DNA of 64,000 bases from Draconibacterium aestuarii (GTDB taxonomy: Bacteria; Bacteroidota; Bacteroidia; Bacteroidales; Prolixibacteraceae): NCBI GenBank assembly GCA_026671195.1, contig JAPOHD010000024.1, forward strand, positions 27,241-91,240, read 5' to 3'. Below are positions 57,903-64,000 of the stretch, piece after piece. Numbering within the stretch: the first letter of the stretch is position 1; the number at the start of each line of letters is the position of its first letter. The translations under genes and the position numbers were made by a program. The notes beneath the pieces are model-generated. The model was not told where the DNA came from. It saw nothing but the letters and a program-made list of their open reading frames with translations, and did not search any database.

Positions 57903-58071
57903 AGAAACAGCAGAAGAGCGACATGCACATCTTTCAGTTCCACGGGCTGTGGAATATGCTTATGCAAGAACCTGCCTCTGCTGTATTCTTTATCCATGAG
58001 TCCAGATAGTATTTTAAGCCGTGGTATAAACTTCGAGCCTGCGTAGTACATGAGGATGGACGGTGGGATAA
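57903..58071 (+). ncRNA. Bridge-RNA-like module 2, upstream of the IS110 recombinase
   Basis: About 169 bases ending 42 bases before the recombinase start, where IS110-group elements encode their bridge RNA. Domain I: ACAGCAGA (57907-57914) pairs with TCTGCTGT (57977-57984) and encloses a perfect TTCCAC-GGGCT-GTGGAA hairpin (57938-57954) flanked by internal loops. Domain II: TTATCC (57990-57995) pairs with GGATAA (58066-58071) and contains CCGT/ACGG. In characterised elements one such loop reads the target and the other the donor ends. Variable blocks relative to module 1 are 57920-57925, 58019-58023 (CCGTG) and 58028-58037. Confidence 0.62.
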
Positions 58072-58113
58072 TAGCTCTCTAAATATCAAAATCAAACCAT
58101 TAAAAACATTTCT

Positions 58114-59178
58114 ATGAATACAAAAACGATTCTTAAGCAATGTGTGGGTATTGACGTATCCATGAAAAAGATGGACTGCTGCCTCGCTGTTTATACGCAA
58201 GACCTACAGGTAAAGGTAGTGTCTACAAGTAAGTTTGAAAACAATGGTAAAGGGCTGCTGAAACTCAGACAATGGATTGAAAAGAAAAGTGACAAGGCAA
58301 TTTACCTGCATGTCAACATGGAAGCTACCGGCGTTTACCATGAGGACACTGCTTATTTCCTAAGTGATCTGGGCTTCAAACTGAGTATTATCCAACCTGC
58401 CAAAGGAAAACAATATGCCAGGAGCCTGGATGAAAAGAATAAAACAGACCGCATAGATGCCATTATGCTGGCACGCATGGGACTGGAAAGAGATTTACCT
58501 TTGTGGAACAGGCCGACAGAAAACCTGCGCATTCTTAAACGGTTGAGCCGCGAACGGATCAGTATCATCCGGGATAGGAATGCCCTTACCAACCAACTGC
58601 ATGCTCTAAATCATTCCCATAAAGCGTATGCCAAAAGTATTAAACGCCTGAAGCAACGGGTTAAATTAGCCACGAAACAACTGGCTGATATTGAAGTACA
58701 GATGCAGGAACTGGTTTCTGAATCGCCTGTGTTGCACGAAAAAATGAAACATGTAATTACTATTCCCGTGATAAATTTTGTAACTGCGGCAACGGTTATT
58801 GCCGAAACCGATGGCTTCTCCAATATTGGCAACCGCAGGCAACTGGTCAGCTATGCCGGGCTGGATGTGGTGATCCGGGAATCAGGGACACTGGCATGGA
58901 GGCCACGTATATCCAAAAGGGGAAACGCATATATACGGGCTGCCTTATACATGGCTGCCGTATGTTCCATTATCCAAAACCAAACCCTGCGTATTTACTT
59001 CAACCGGATGAAGGAGAACGGGAAACCCGGTAAAACTGGCGTTATCGCCCTGGAACGTAAACTGCTGATCCTTATTTACACGCTTTATAAAAACAATACG
59101 GACTATGTTACAGGCTACACGAATAACTCTCAAAAGGATATTGTTCTGCAAGACTCTCAGGAACCGGTAGCGGTATAA
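58114..59178 (+). CDS. IS110-family DEDD recombinase
   Basis: 354 residues, complete. RuvC-like DEDD domain: Asp14 (CVGIDVSMKKMDCC), Glu70 (VNMEATGVYHED), Asp112 and Asp115 (KTDRIDAIMLARMG). A coiled coil (about 150-205) leads to the Transposase_20 domain with the catalytic serine, Ser267 in RPRISKRGNAYIRAALYMAA. All residues required for a working enzyme are present. Members of the family recombine a circular donor with a target, both specified by a bridge RNA from the element's own end. ATG at 58114 follows guide module 2 by 42 bases. It is transcribed opposite to all neighbouring mob genes, as expected for an insertion. Confidence 0.95.
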   Translation: MNTKTILKQCVGIDVSMKKMDCCLAVYTQDLQVKVVSTSKFENNGKGLLKLRQWIEKKSDKAIYLHVNMEATGVYHEDTAYFLSDLGFKLSIIQPAKGKQYARSLDEKNKTDRIDAIMLARMGLERDLPLWNRPTENLRILKRLSRERISIIRDRNALTNQLHALNHSHKAYAKSIKRLKQRVKLATKQLADIEVQMQELVSESPVLHEKMKHVITIPVINFVTAATVIAETDGFSNIGNRRQLVSYAGLDVVIRESGTLAWRPRISKRGNAYIRAALYMAAVCSIIQNQTLRIYFNRMKENGKPGKTGVIALERKLLILIYTLYKNNTDYVTGYTNNSQKDIVLQDSQEPVAV

Positions 59179-59182
59179 AAAA

Positions 59183-59204
59183 GTAGCCCGGCAAAGCGGG
59201 CTAC
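59183..59204 (+). terminator. Hairpin after the IS110 recombinase gene
   Basis: GTAGCCCG-GCAAAG-CGGGCTAC, a perfect 8-bp GC-rich stem 4 bases after the stop, without a U-run. It may terminate transcription weakly or belong to the right end. Confidence 0.45.
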
Positions 59205-59325
59205 GGTAGATGGTCTCTACCCGATCTGCAGACAGGGTATAACCTCTTATTTACAAAGATAAGGTGTAACAAACGATTTTAATAACCTTTAGCCCGACAA
59301 TTGTGTCCTGACAATATTTTAACGA

Positions 59326-59760
59326 TTAAAACAACAGTATCAGCAACAGAATGACAAAGCCGACCAGCAAGCCATAGCTAACCCATTTGATTTGTGTAAG
59401 TAGTGGTCTGTTACCTTGCTCTACGGCACTGGTTATCTTATCCAGTGCCCCGGGCTCAATGCGGATGCCATGCTCGTCAATCTCTTTCAGCTTACGGACT
59501 ATAGGCATGGATAAATCCGTCATGTAACGGTTTTGTTCTGCCGAGAACTGTAAATCTTTTATACTCCCCGTAATAGCCTTATCCCGCTGGTGCATACGGT
59601 CGATCAGCAATCCTATTTCATTGTACCGGCTCAGGATCTTTTCTGTACTTTCCATGATCACTTCATGCGAAGTATTGAACTTTGATAGTTCCGTTACGAT
59701 GATCTCTGCCAGCATTGCATCTTTGACCGACTGCGTCCGTGGATTAGAATTTCGGGCCAT
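59326..59760 (-). CDS. Small membrane protein of the inner mobilisation module
   Basis: 144 residues; a helical cytosolic part (SVKDAMLAEIIVTELSKFNT, LSRYNEIGLLIDRMHQRDKA) and one C-terminal transmembrane helix (VSYGLLVGFVILLLILLF), a tail-anchored layout. Family not recognised with certainty; proteins of this shape accompany relaxases in Bacteroidota mobilisable elements and could dock the relaxosome at the membrane. It overlaps the end of the relaxase gene by 17 bases, indicating translational coupling. Confidence 0.6.
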   Translation of the reverse strand: MARNSNPRTQSVKDAMLAEIIVTELSKFNTSHEVIMESTEKILSRYNEIGLLIDRMHQRDKAITGSIKDLQFSAEQNRYMTDLSMPIVRKLKEIDEHGIRIEPGALDKITSAVEQGNRPLLTQIKWVSYGLLVGFVILLLILLF

Positions 59761-60688
59761 ATCTTCGTTTCTTTTTTAGGTTTTGTCTTCGCTTTCTTTC
59801 CTCTTCACTTAGCCTGGAATCATTTTCCCGAAGTAATTGCCGCGGACCGGATATATAAGCGATACCCGACAAAATTGCATTTCTGACCGATTTACCTTGT
59901 GATTGTTCCTGCTTGTTTAGATGCCCGGAATCCTGTCTGAGGATCTCTCTGTTCTCCTTAAATGTATTCAGCAGGGTACGGTAACCAAACTCTTTGCCGA
60001 TCTGAGAGGCTTTGAAGGTCTGATTGTGACCGGTAAACCGCAAACCGTAGGTATTCCCTTTTTTATTGACCGCCTGCTGAACATCGATATCGTATTTTTT
60101 CATCATCGCTGTAAATTCTTTCAGGGATGTGGGATACCGGGATAACACTTCTCCGGCAGCCTTGCAGATCAGTGTTTTGGCCAGTATCCGTTCAAAACAC
60201 ATGACCTCAGGCCGGTACTTGCTTTTACGTTTTACCTGGTTGGCAATGGTCAGTCCCAGTTCCCGGCTGATGCTTTCTGCTATCTTTCCGGCCCGTTTGC
60301 TGATAAAACTGGTATCATAAACACGTTGGTCTATCCCGATCCGGTTAACAATCATGTGCATATGTAAATGCTCCGTATCCCGGTGGATACACCCAATCCA
60401 CTGGTGGTTCTCAAAACCGAAACGACTGCTGAACTCCCTGCAGATACCCCCAAGGTCTTCATCCCCTAGTTTCTTCTCATCTCCGGGGGCAATGCCTATC
60501 TCGATCCGGATAAACTTATTTTTACACCGTGTATTACATTCCTGCAGCGCCAGAAGCTCGTTGTAGATCTCTCCGGGCGTTTCGTTTTGAACCAGGTTGG
60601 ATGCCACCAAAGAACCTTTCTTTGATTCCCGCAGTGCATATTCTATCGCCCTGCTTCCATGCGCTATTGCTTTGGCTTTGGCTATCAT
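59744..60688 (-). CDS. Relaxase of the inner mobilisation module
   Basis: 314 residues. Candidate catalytic Tyr17 in AIEYALRESKKGS; the metal cluster HRDTEHLHMHMIVNRI gives His102, His107, His109 and His111. The N-terminal KAKAIAHGSRAIEY is the usual start of MobA/MOBP-like Bacteroidota relaxases. The basic C terminus (RKRRQNLKKKRRYG) may bind DNA. It is clearly different in sequence from the relaxase at 56232 and richer in G+C, so the two were acquired separately. mobC lies 45 bases upstream. Confidence 0.88.
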   Translation of the reverse strand: MIAKAKAIAHGSRAIEYALRESKKGSLVASNLVQNETPGEIYNELLALQECNTRCKNKFIRIEIGIAPGDEKKLGDEDLGGICREFSSRFGFENHQWIGCIHRDTEHLHMHMIVNRIGIDQRVYDTSFISKRAGKIAESISRELGLTIANQVKRKSKYRPEVMCFERILAKTLICKAAGEVLSRYPTSLKEFTAMMKKYDIDVQQAVNKKGNTYGLRFTGHNQTFKASQIGKEFGYRTLLNTFKENREILRQDSGHLNKQEQSQGKSVRNAILSGIAYISGPRQLLRENDSRLSEEERKRRQNLKKKRRYGPKF

Positions 60689-60733
60689 CTGTAATAACGG
60701 TTTTACAAAACATTCTAATCCCTTCTGCTCTCC

Positions 60734-61036
60734 TTAAACAATGCGTTGCTGAAGCCGGGTCAGCTCACTCACCAGTTGCCTTATATCTTCAACCAATGCA
60801 GGGTCTTTTTTTCGTACCAGGCTGCTTATCCTGTTAAAATGGGTACTGTACGTTTTCAGCATACGGAAGTATTCAATCTCATGCTGCGATAGTGCGGGTA
60901 TAGCTTTTACTTCCCCATGGATGGCTTGCCTGCGGCAATACTCGGAAAGCGTTAGTCCGCTTTTCTTTGCCAGTTGCTGTATGATCTTCTTTTCTCCTAC
61001 GCTGCACCTGAGAATAATATTTTTGGTCTTGTTCAT
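60734..61036 (-). CDS. MobC-like relaxosome accessory protein (inner module)
   Basis: 100 residues: KNIILRCSVGEKKIIQQLAK and SGLTLSEYCRRQAIHGEVKA form a ribbon-helix-helix-like DNA-binding part, and FNRISSLVRKKDPALVEDIR the MobC-type helical end. It presumably binds the palindromic region just upstream (61084-61178) and recruits the relaxase encoded next. Confidence 0.75.
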   Translation of the reverse strand: MNKTKNIILRCSVGEKKIIQQLAKKSGLTLSEYCRRQAIHGEVKAIPALSQHEIEYFRMLKTYSTHFNRISSLVRKKDPALVEDIRQLVSELTRLQQRIV

Positions 61037-61083
61037 TATTCCGGACTCCTTTTATGACCCCATTAGGGTGTCATCACTTAGCG

Positions 61084-61178
61084 GAAGCGGGCAAGAGCAG
61101 TTTGTATATACAAACTGACATCTTGCAATGCCTACGCACTTAATGACTACCCGCAGAAGATACTATCCGGCCCGCTTC
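61084..61178. other. Candidate oriT of the inner module
   Basis: Nested inverted repeats 48-142 bases upstream of mobC: GAAGCGGGC (61084-61092) with GCCCGCTTC (61170-61178); GCAAGA (61091-61096) with TCTTGC (61121-61126); and at the core a perfect 20-base palindrome CAGTTTGTATATACAAACTG (61098-61117). Such nested repeats next to mobC/relaxase genes are typical of an origin of transfer. The nick site itself cannot be assigned. Confidence 0.5.
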
Positions 61179-61230
61179 TACTTTGTATCAAAAAAAAGCT
61201 CATTATTTGTTGCTTTTTAAAATAGTATCT

Positions 61231-61245
61231 TGCAGTCCCCTCCCC
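61231..61245 (-). repeat. 15-base inverted motif, right copy
   Basis: Minus strand GGGGAGGGGACTGCA, the exact inverted partner of 57537-57551. It sits in the 100 bases after the DnaC-like gene. Confidence 0.55.
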
Positions 61246-61332
61246 CGTGGTTATTTTCCAATGACTTTTCGAGGTCTTCTCAGGTCGGGGAACTTCGAAA
61301 CTGCCTCCCATAAAAAGTCAATCCTTGTTAAA

Positions 61333-62058
61333 TTATTTTCTTCTGCTTTCTCCCTGCAGAGTGATAAAATTGAACATCGTTTTTAGCCGGTCACCGATCA
61401 TTCCTCCATAAAATTCATCAGATGCAAGGGTCTTGAGTGTAAAATTTGAAGTGGCATGTGTTATCGTTCCGACATCACTTCTGAGGCTTAATAATTCAGA
61501 AATTGGACGGCTAATATTTCCGTAATCCATGACCGTTTTTGATTCCCTACCAAATTCATCGATGATCAAGGGTCTTTTGACAAACATTTCCATGGACTGT
61601 TCTTTGATCTGCTCCTGGAGTTGAACAGATTTGATAAACCGAAGAACGGGATAATTCAAACTCAATTTTCTGACGACATGGTTATGAAGCATGGAATAGG
61701 TTTCGAGCAAAACTGTTTTGCCACATCCATATTTTCCCTGCAATAACAATCCCTTTGTGAGATCCCCGGTGAAAGAAGAATTGCCGGTAACGTACAAGTA
61801 AAGTTGTTTTATCACCGGTTCGTTGAATTTATCGATAACAAAATTCCGGTTCTGATTTCGTTGAGCCAGGCACGTGTTTCCGAATGCTTTTATCAGGTTT
61901 TGAAATTCAGGATATTCAAAAGGAAAAATTAATCGTCGCCGGCGAATTTTTTCTTTTTCACCGGCAATTATCTTTTGGGCATCGTTAAGCAATACTTCAC
62001 AGAATTTTTGCTTAGTCGAAATCACTTCCTGTGTGGACAAATCCTTTCCCTTTTCCAT
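61333..62058 (-). CDS. DnaC-like AAA+ ATPase of a mobile element
   Basis: 241 residues with Walker A GKYGCGKT (108-115), Walker B RPLIIDEFGRE (Asp167, Glu168), a sensor-1-like THATSNF and a sensor-2 Arg in GGMIGDRLKTMFNFITLQGE. This is the helicase-loader (DnaC/IstB-like) architecture without the transposition context of IstB, so a replication role for the element is likely. The N terminus (~1-80) may contact the helicase. It overlaps the upstream DnaD-like gene by 47 bases in another frame, implying coupled translation. Confidence 0.8.
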   Translation of the reverse strand: MEKGKDLSTQEVISTKQKFCEVLLNDAQKIIAGEKEKIRRRRLIFPFEYPEFQNLIKAFGNTCLAQRNQNRNFVIDKFNEPVIKQLYLYVTGNSSFTGDLTKGLLLQGKYGCGKTVLLETYSMLHNHVVRKLSLNYPVLRFIKSVQLQEQIKEQSMEMFVKRPLIIDEFGRESKTVMDYGNISRPISELLSLRSDVGTITHATSNFTLKTLASDEFYGGMIGDRLKTMFNFITLQGESRRK

Positions 62059-62416
62059 TCGTCTTTGTATTTGTATTATTGTCTTTAGTCTTTATATAGT
62101 AGGGTGAGACTCTAAGGTCAGACCTAAGTGTAGACCTAGGTGTCAGAATCTGATACTTAGTTTTAACCCTAAATCCACCCCCAGGAACATAATCTAGCAA
62201 TCCCGCTTCCTTTAACTGTCCCCGGGACGATTTCAGTACCTGCAAAGAAATATTGGCATTGGCTGCCAGTCGTTTGTCGGCATATTCGATCCATTCCTGC
62301 CATCGTGAACGGTTGGGCACATGAAGCAAAAAGAAATACAATCGGGTTTCATTTCCGGTAAAATTTAACTGTTCATCCAATCGCCAGAAGTTGTTTATCA
62401 GCTCAAACAGATTCAT
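62012..62416 (-). CDS. DnaD-like replication initiation protein
   Basis: 134 residues. An N-terminal winged-helix (ELINNFWRLDEQLNFTGNET, LAANANISLQVLKSSRGQLK, AGLLDYVPGGGFRVKTKYQI) resembles the replisome organiser/DnaD N-terminal domain; the tail is low complexity (NNTNTKTNGKGKG). Paired with the overlapping DnaC-like gene it probably opens an origin and delivers the helicase loader. Assignment rests on domain pattern and context. Confidence 0.6.
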   Translation of the reverse strand: MNLFELINNFWRLDEQLNFTGNETRLYFFLLHVPNRSRWQEWIEYADKRLAANANISLQVLKSSRGQLKEAGLLDYVPGGGFRVKTKYQILTPRSTLRSDLRVSPYYIKTKDNNTNTKTNGKGKGFVHTGSDFD

Positions 62417-62445
62417 CAGCCTTTCACTTGCGAACGCTTTCTGAA

Positions 62446-62766
62446 TCAGACTTTTGCTTCATTCTCGATCTCCTGCAGTGTTTTCTTTTTGCCACTGGTG
62501 ATCCATTCGAGTAATTCATCCTCGAAGAAGTAGAGTTGTTTTCCGTTTTTGTAACAGGGAATCATACGTTTGCGCACAAGGGTGTAAACGGTTGGTTTGG
62601 CTTTTTTAATAATCTTACACGCCTGGTCAATCCCGATCGGAATACGTTTTTTATTTTCAACCGGTGTCTGACCTTTTTCAACCAGAACTTTTAATTCTGC
62701 CACTTCGATAACCAGGTGGGCTACTGCTTTTGGTAAATTTTCGAAAGAAATTTCATTGACATCCAT
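62446..62766 (-). CDS. Excisionase-type helix-turn-helix protein
   Basis: 106 residues: IGIDQACKIIKKAKPTVYTL and KRMIPCYKNGKQLYFFEDEL are the helix-turn-helix and wing of the MerR-like HTH_17 excisionase group, widespread at the start of Bacteroidota mobile-element operons. It may control excision or transcription of the replication genes that follow 29 bases downstream. Confidence 0.82.
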   Translation of the reverse strand: MDVNEISFENLPKAVAHLVIEVAELKVLVEKGQTPVENKKRIPIGIDQACKIIKKAKPTVYTLVRKRMIPCYKNGKQLYFFEDELLEWITSGKKKTLQEIENEAKV

Positions 62767-62812
62767 AACTATGTTTTTTAATCGTTATGAAGCAAATAAA
62801 GCCAGTGTTTTT

Positions 62813-62833
62813 TCTGTGTCGTAAAAACACAGA
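62813..62833. repeat. Inverted repeat upstream of the HTH gene
   Basis: TCTGTGT-CGTAAAA-ACACAGA, 47 bases upstream of the HTH protein start. It is a candidate operator; it lacks a U-run on the minus strand, so a terminator for the membrane-protein gene is less likely. Confidence 0.35.
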
Positions 62834-62877
62834 AGAAACACTTAAAAAACACAGGGGATGATGATTTTTATTTGTGC

Positions 62878-63411
62878 TTATTCTTCGGAAAGATCTTTCC
62901 TGATTTGAATTATACCTCTCTGCTCATCGTCTTTCAAATGCCGTTTGATGGTTTCTGTTTCCACATTACCAAGAATCGAGGGAAAGATTTTTTTAAGAAA
63001 GGCTGCCATTTGCAGCTGATTACCTGTCCTGAAATGGTTCCAAATATTCCAGCCAAAATGATAAAGATCGATGCATCTTAATTCTTTTACTTCCACCGGT
63101 TGAATTTCACTGGTCGACTTCTTTTCAGCATAGGATGTTATGTTCCGGGAGAGCAGAAGGAGATCCTTTTCGGAGGTATAGGCTGCGAAAACGGTTTGTG
63201 TATATTGAATTGCGATCGCTTTTTTAATATTTTCCTGTTCTGTGATCAACTGTATTTGCTCGATCCTGATTTTATCTATCCCAGTCGAATCATTAGATTT
63301 TTCGGGGGACTCTTTTAACTGTTTCTTTTTGGGAAAAAACATTCTGGCTATAACGGTATAAAGATCAGTTAAAAAAATAGACAGCAGGACGTAAACGAGT
63401 ACACCAAACAA
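62878..63411 (-). CDS. Membrane-anchored mobile-element protein, C-terminal part
   Basis: 177 residues from TTG 63411. One N-terminal transmembrane helix (GVLVYVLLSIFLTDLYTVIA), then a cytosolic helical region (IRIEQIQLITEQENIKKAIA) and LRCIDLYHFGWNIWNHFRTG. Family not recognised. The frame has no ATG at a sensible place, and the adjoining frame at 63369-63554 ends in hydrophobic residues that this frame would continue, so the two may be one protein of about 220 residues broken by a one-base shift. Confidence 0.5.
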   Translation of the reverse strand: MFGVLVYVLLSIFLTDLYTVIARMFFPKKKQLKESPEKSNDSTGIDKIRIEQIQLITEQENIKKAIAIQYTQTVFAAYTSEKDLLLLSRNITSYAEKKSTSEIQPVEVKELRCIDLYHFGWNIWNHFRTGNQLQMAAFLKKIFPSILGNVETETIKRHLKDDEQRGIIQIRKDLSEE

Positions 63412-63554
63412 AGTAACGGCACAAACACAATATTCGCGGTGAATTCATCTGCTCCAACACTTATTGCAAACATTCTTGCAAAAACGCCCAATATGATACA
63501 GGCCAGTAAAATGGATAAATAAATTACAATATTTTCAAAATATTTGGAGTGCAT
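63369..63554 (-). CDS. Membrane-protein N-terminal part, possibly frameshifted
   Basis: 61 codons from ATG 63554: MHSKYFENIVIYLSILLACI and FTANIVFVPLL are two transmembrane helices with a normal start, then the frame turns Cys/Ser-rich and stops. It overlaps the next frame by 43 bases. A one-base change near 63409-63415 would join FVPLL to FGVLVYVLLS and give a coherent three-helix protein. Confidence 0.45.
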   Translation of the reverse strand: MHSKYFENIVIYLSILLACIILGVFARMFAISVGADEFTANIVFVPLLCLVYSFTSCCLFF

Positions 63555-63880
63555 CTCTTTCTCAGCTGACTTTTAAATAAAGGACTACAAACTTCTGTAA
63601 TTCCTTGGCTTTTATTGAATCTAATTAATGATATGTGTTTCTAACTATTGCAAGGTAACAAATGAAAATTGAATTCAAAAGATGTATATGCATTTTGAGT
63701 GTTGTTACTCCATCCAATAAATAATACCTGTGAAACAAAGAATCTGAATTGATTTTATTTGAACAAATAAAACATTCCTCAAAAGAAACGAAAAAAGGGA
63801 AAAAAAGAAAAGAAAGCCGGGTAGTTGACGGCCGAGGATAAAATGCAGGATTGCCACGGATACCTGTAAAAATAATGAAC
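63555..63880. other. Intergenic, no gene seen
   Basis: AT-rich; open frames here are short, Phe/Cys-rich shadows of low-complexity sequence (A/G-rich run at 63782-63818). Nothing recognisable. Confidence 0.45.
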
Positions 63881-63905
63881 TACCCCGCTGCAAGCAGACG
63901 GGGTA
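63881..63905 (-). terminator. Terminator-like hairpin
   Basis: Minus strand TACCCCG-T-CTGC-TT-GCAG-CGGGGTA, a long GC-rich stem with one bulged T, directly after the stop of the partial gene at the window edge and followed by a T-rich stretch (ATTATTTTTA). Confidence 0.6.
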
Positions 63906-64000
63906 TCAGAAGAGTGCCAACTGCTGAGCTTTGTGCAAAGTCTTATATTCCTTTTCGATCCCTTGTTCTCTGACATATTTGGAGATAGTGTCTTCATTGC
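63906..64000 (-). CDS. C-terminal end of a gene entering from outside the window
   Basis: A minus-strand frame open from the window edge reads NEDTISKYVREQGIEKEYKT and ends LHKAQQLALF before TGA at 63908-63906, immediately followed by a terminator-like hairpin. The charged helical character and terminator suggest a real gene end; about 30 codons are too few to name the family. Confidence 0.45.
   Translation of the reverse strand, partial: NEDTISKYVREQGIEKEYKTLHKAQQLALF

Larger units (their letters stand above)
57903..59300 (+). mobile_element. IS110-family insertion sequence (ends approximate)
   Basis: Consists of the guide-RNA module, the recombinase gene and a ~120-base right flank. IS110 elements lack terminal inverted repeats and make no target duplication, so the ends cannot be fixed by eye; the left end lies at or before 57903 and the right end within roughly 59205-59320. 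If module 1 belongs to the same element, the left end moves to before 57664. Confidence 0.6.

Noticed and set aside
57664..58071. CRISPR-like array in the repeated segments upstream of IS110
   Set aside because: Only two copies, each ~170 nt with internal similarity spread over the whole length and hairpin domains; no short repeats with regular spacers and no cas genes.
61333..62058. IstB-type transposition helper
   Set aside because: No IstA transposase or IS21 ends nearby; the overlapping DnaD-like gene points to replication instead.

Overview
The window looks like a chromosomal segment from a Bacteroidota bacterium. Signs of this are the SusC/SusD pair, a FecR plus ECF sigma pair, a protease with a type IX secretion tail, -7 boxes of the form TAnnTTTG, and starts without Shine-Dalgarno sequences. 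The rhamnosidase-rich gene content would suit a Marinilabiliales/Prolixibacteraceae-like polysaccharide degrader, but that placement is inference.

Layout. (1) 1-13.3 kb is ordinary backbone: the end of a TonB-dependent receptor, a chorismatase-like protein, a minus-strand group (subtilase, xseA, xseB, DUF2007, deoC), a MORN-repeat protein, a TPR histidine kinase, and a divergent dps/oxyR pair with a readable operator. (2) 13.4-14.0 kb is a gene-poor junction with a terminator lacking an adjacent gene and a tRNA-3'-end-like fragment. (3) 14.0-24.0 kb is a sugar-use block: a GntR/HutC regulator diverging from an MFS transporter, a fucose/arabinose-isomerase-like enzyme and two GH106-type enzymes. 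(4) 24.0-26.4 kb is a graveyard: relics of an acetylesterase and of a GH78 enzyme, and a second isomerase gene with three in-frame stops but no frameshift. (5) 26.4-55.6 kb is a minus-strand polysaccharide utilisation locus. Read in transcription order it has an ECF sigma factor, FecR, SusC (with an STN domain), SusD, sulfatase, GH99-like WbsX protein, GH106, five GH78-type enzymes and a divergent GH106-like enzyme. Blocks 3 and 5 together hold nine exo-rhamnosidase-type enzymes and no recognisable polysaccharide lyase. I infer a rhamnose-rich, possibly sulfated glycan whose backbone is cut elsewhere.

(6) 56.2-64 kb is mobile DNA. An outer layer has an excisionase-like HTH protein, DnaD-like and DnaC-like replication proteins, and a MobC/relaxase pair. 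Between them sits a block that looks more GC-rich and carries a second MobC/relaxase/membrane-protein set and an IS110-family recombinase. A 15-base motif occurs in inverted orientation on either side of that block.

The most interesting signal is upstream of the IS110 recombinase: two tandem, structurally parallel modules of about 170 nt (57664-57834 and 57903-58071). Each has two hairpin domains. They share a conserved scaffold but differ in short blocks that keep exactly the same spacing. This is what two bridge RNAs (the guide RNAs of IS110 recombinases) with different guides would look like. The second could instead be the left end of a lost element.
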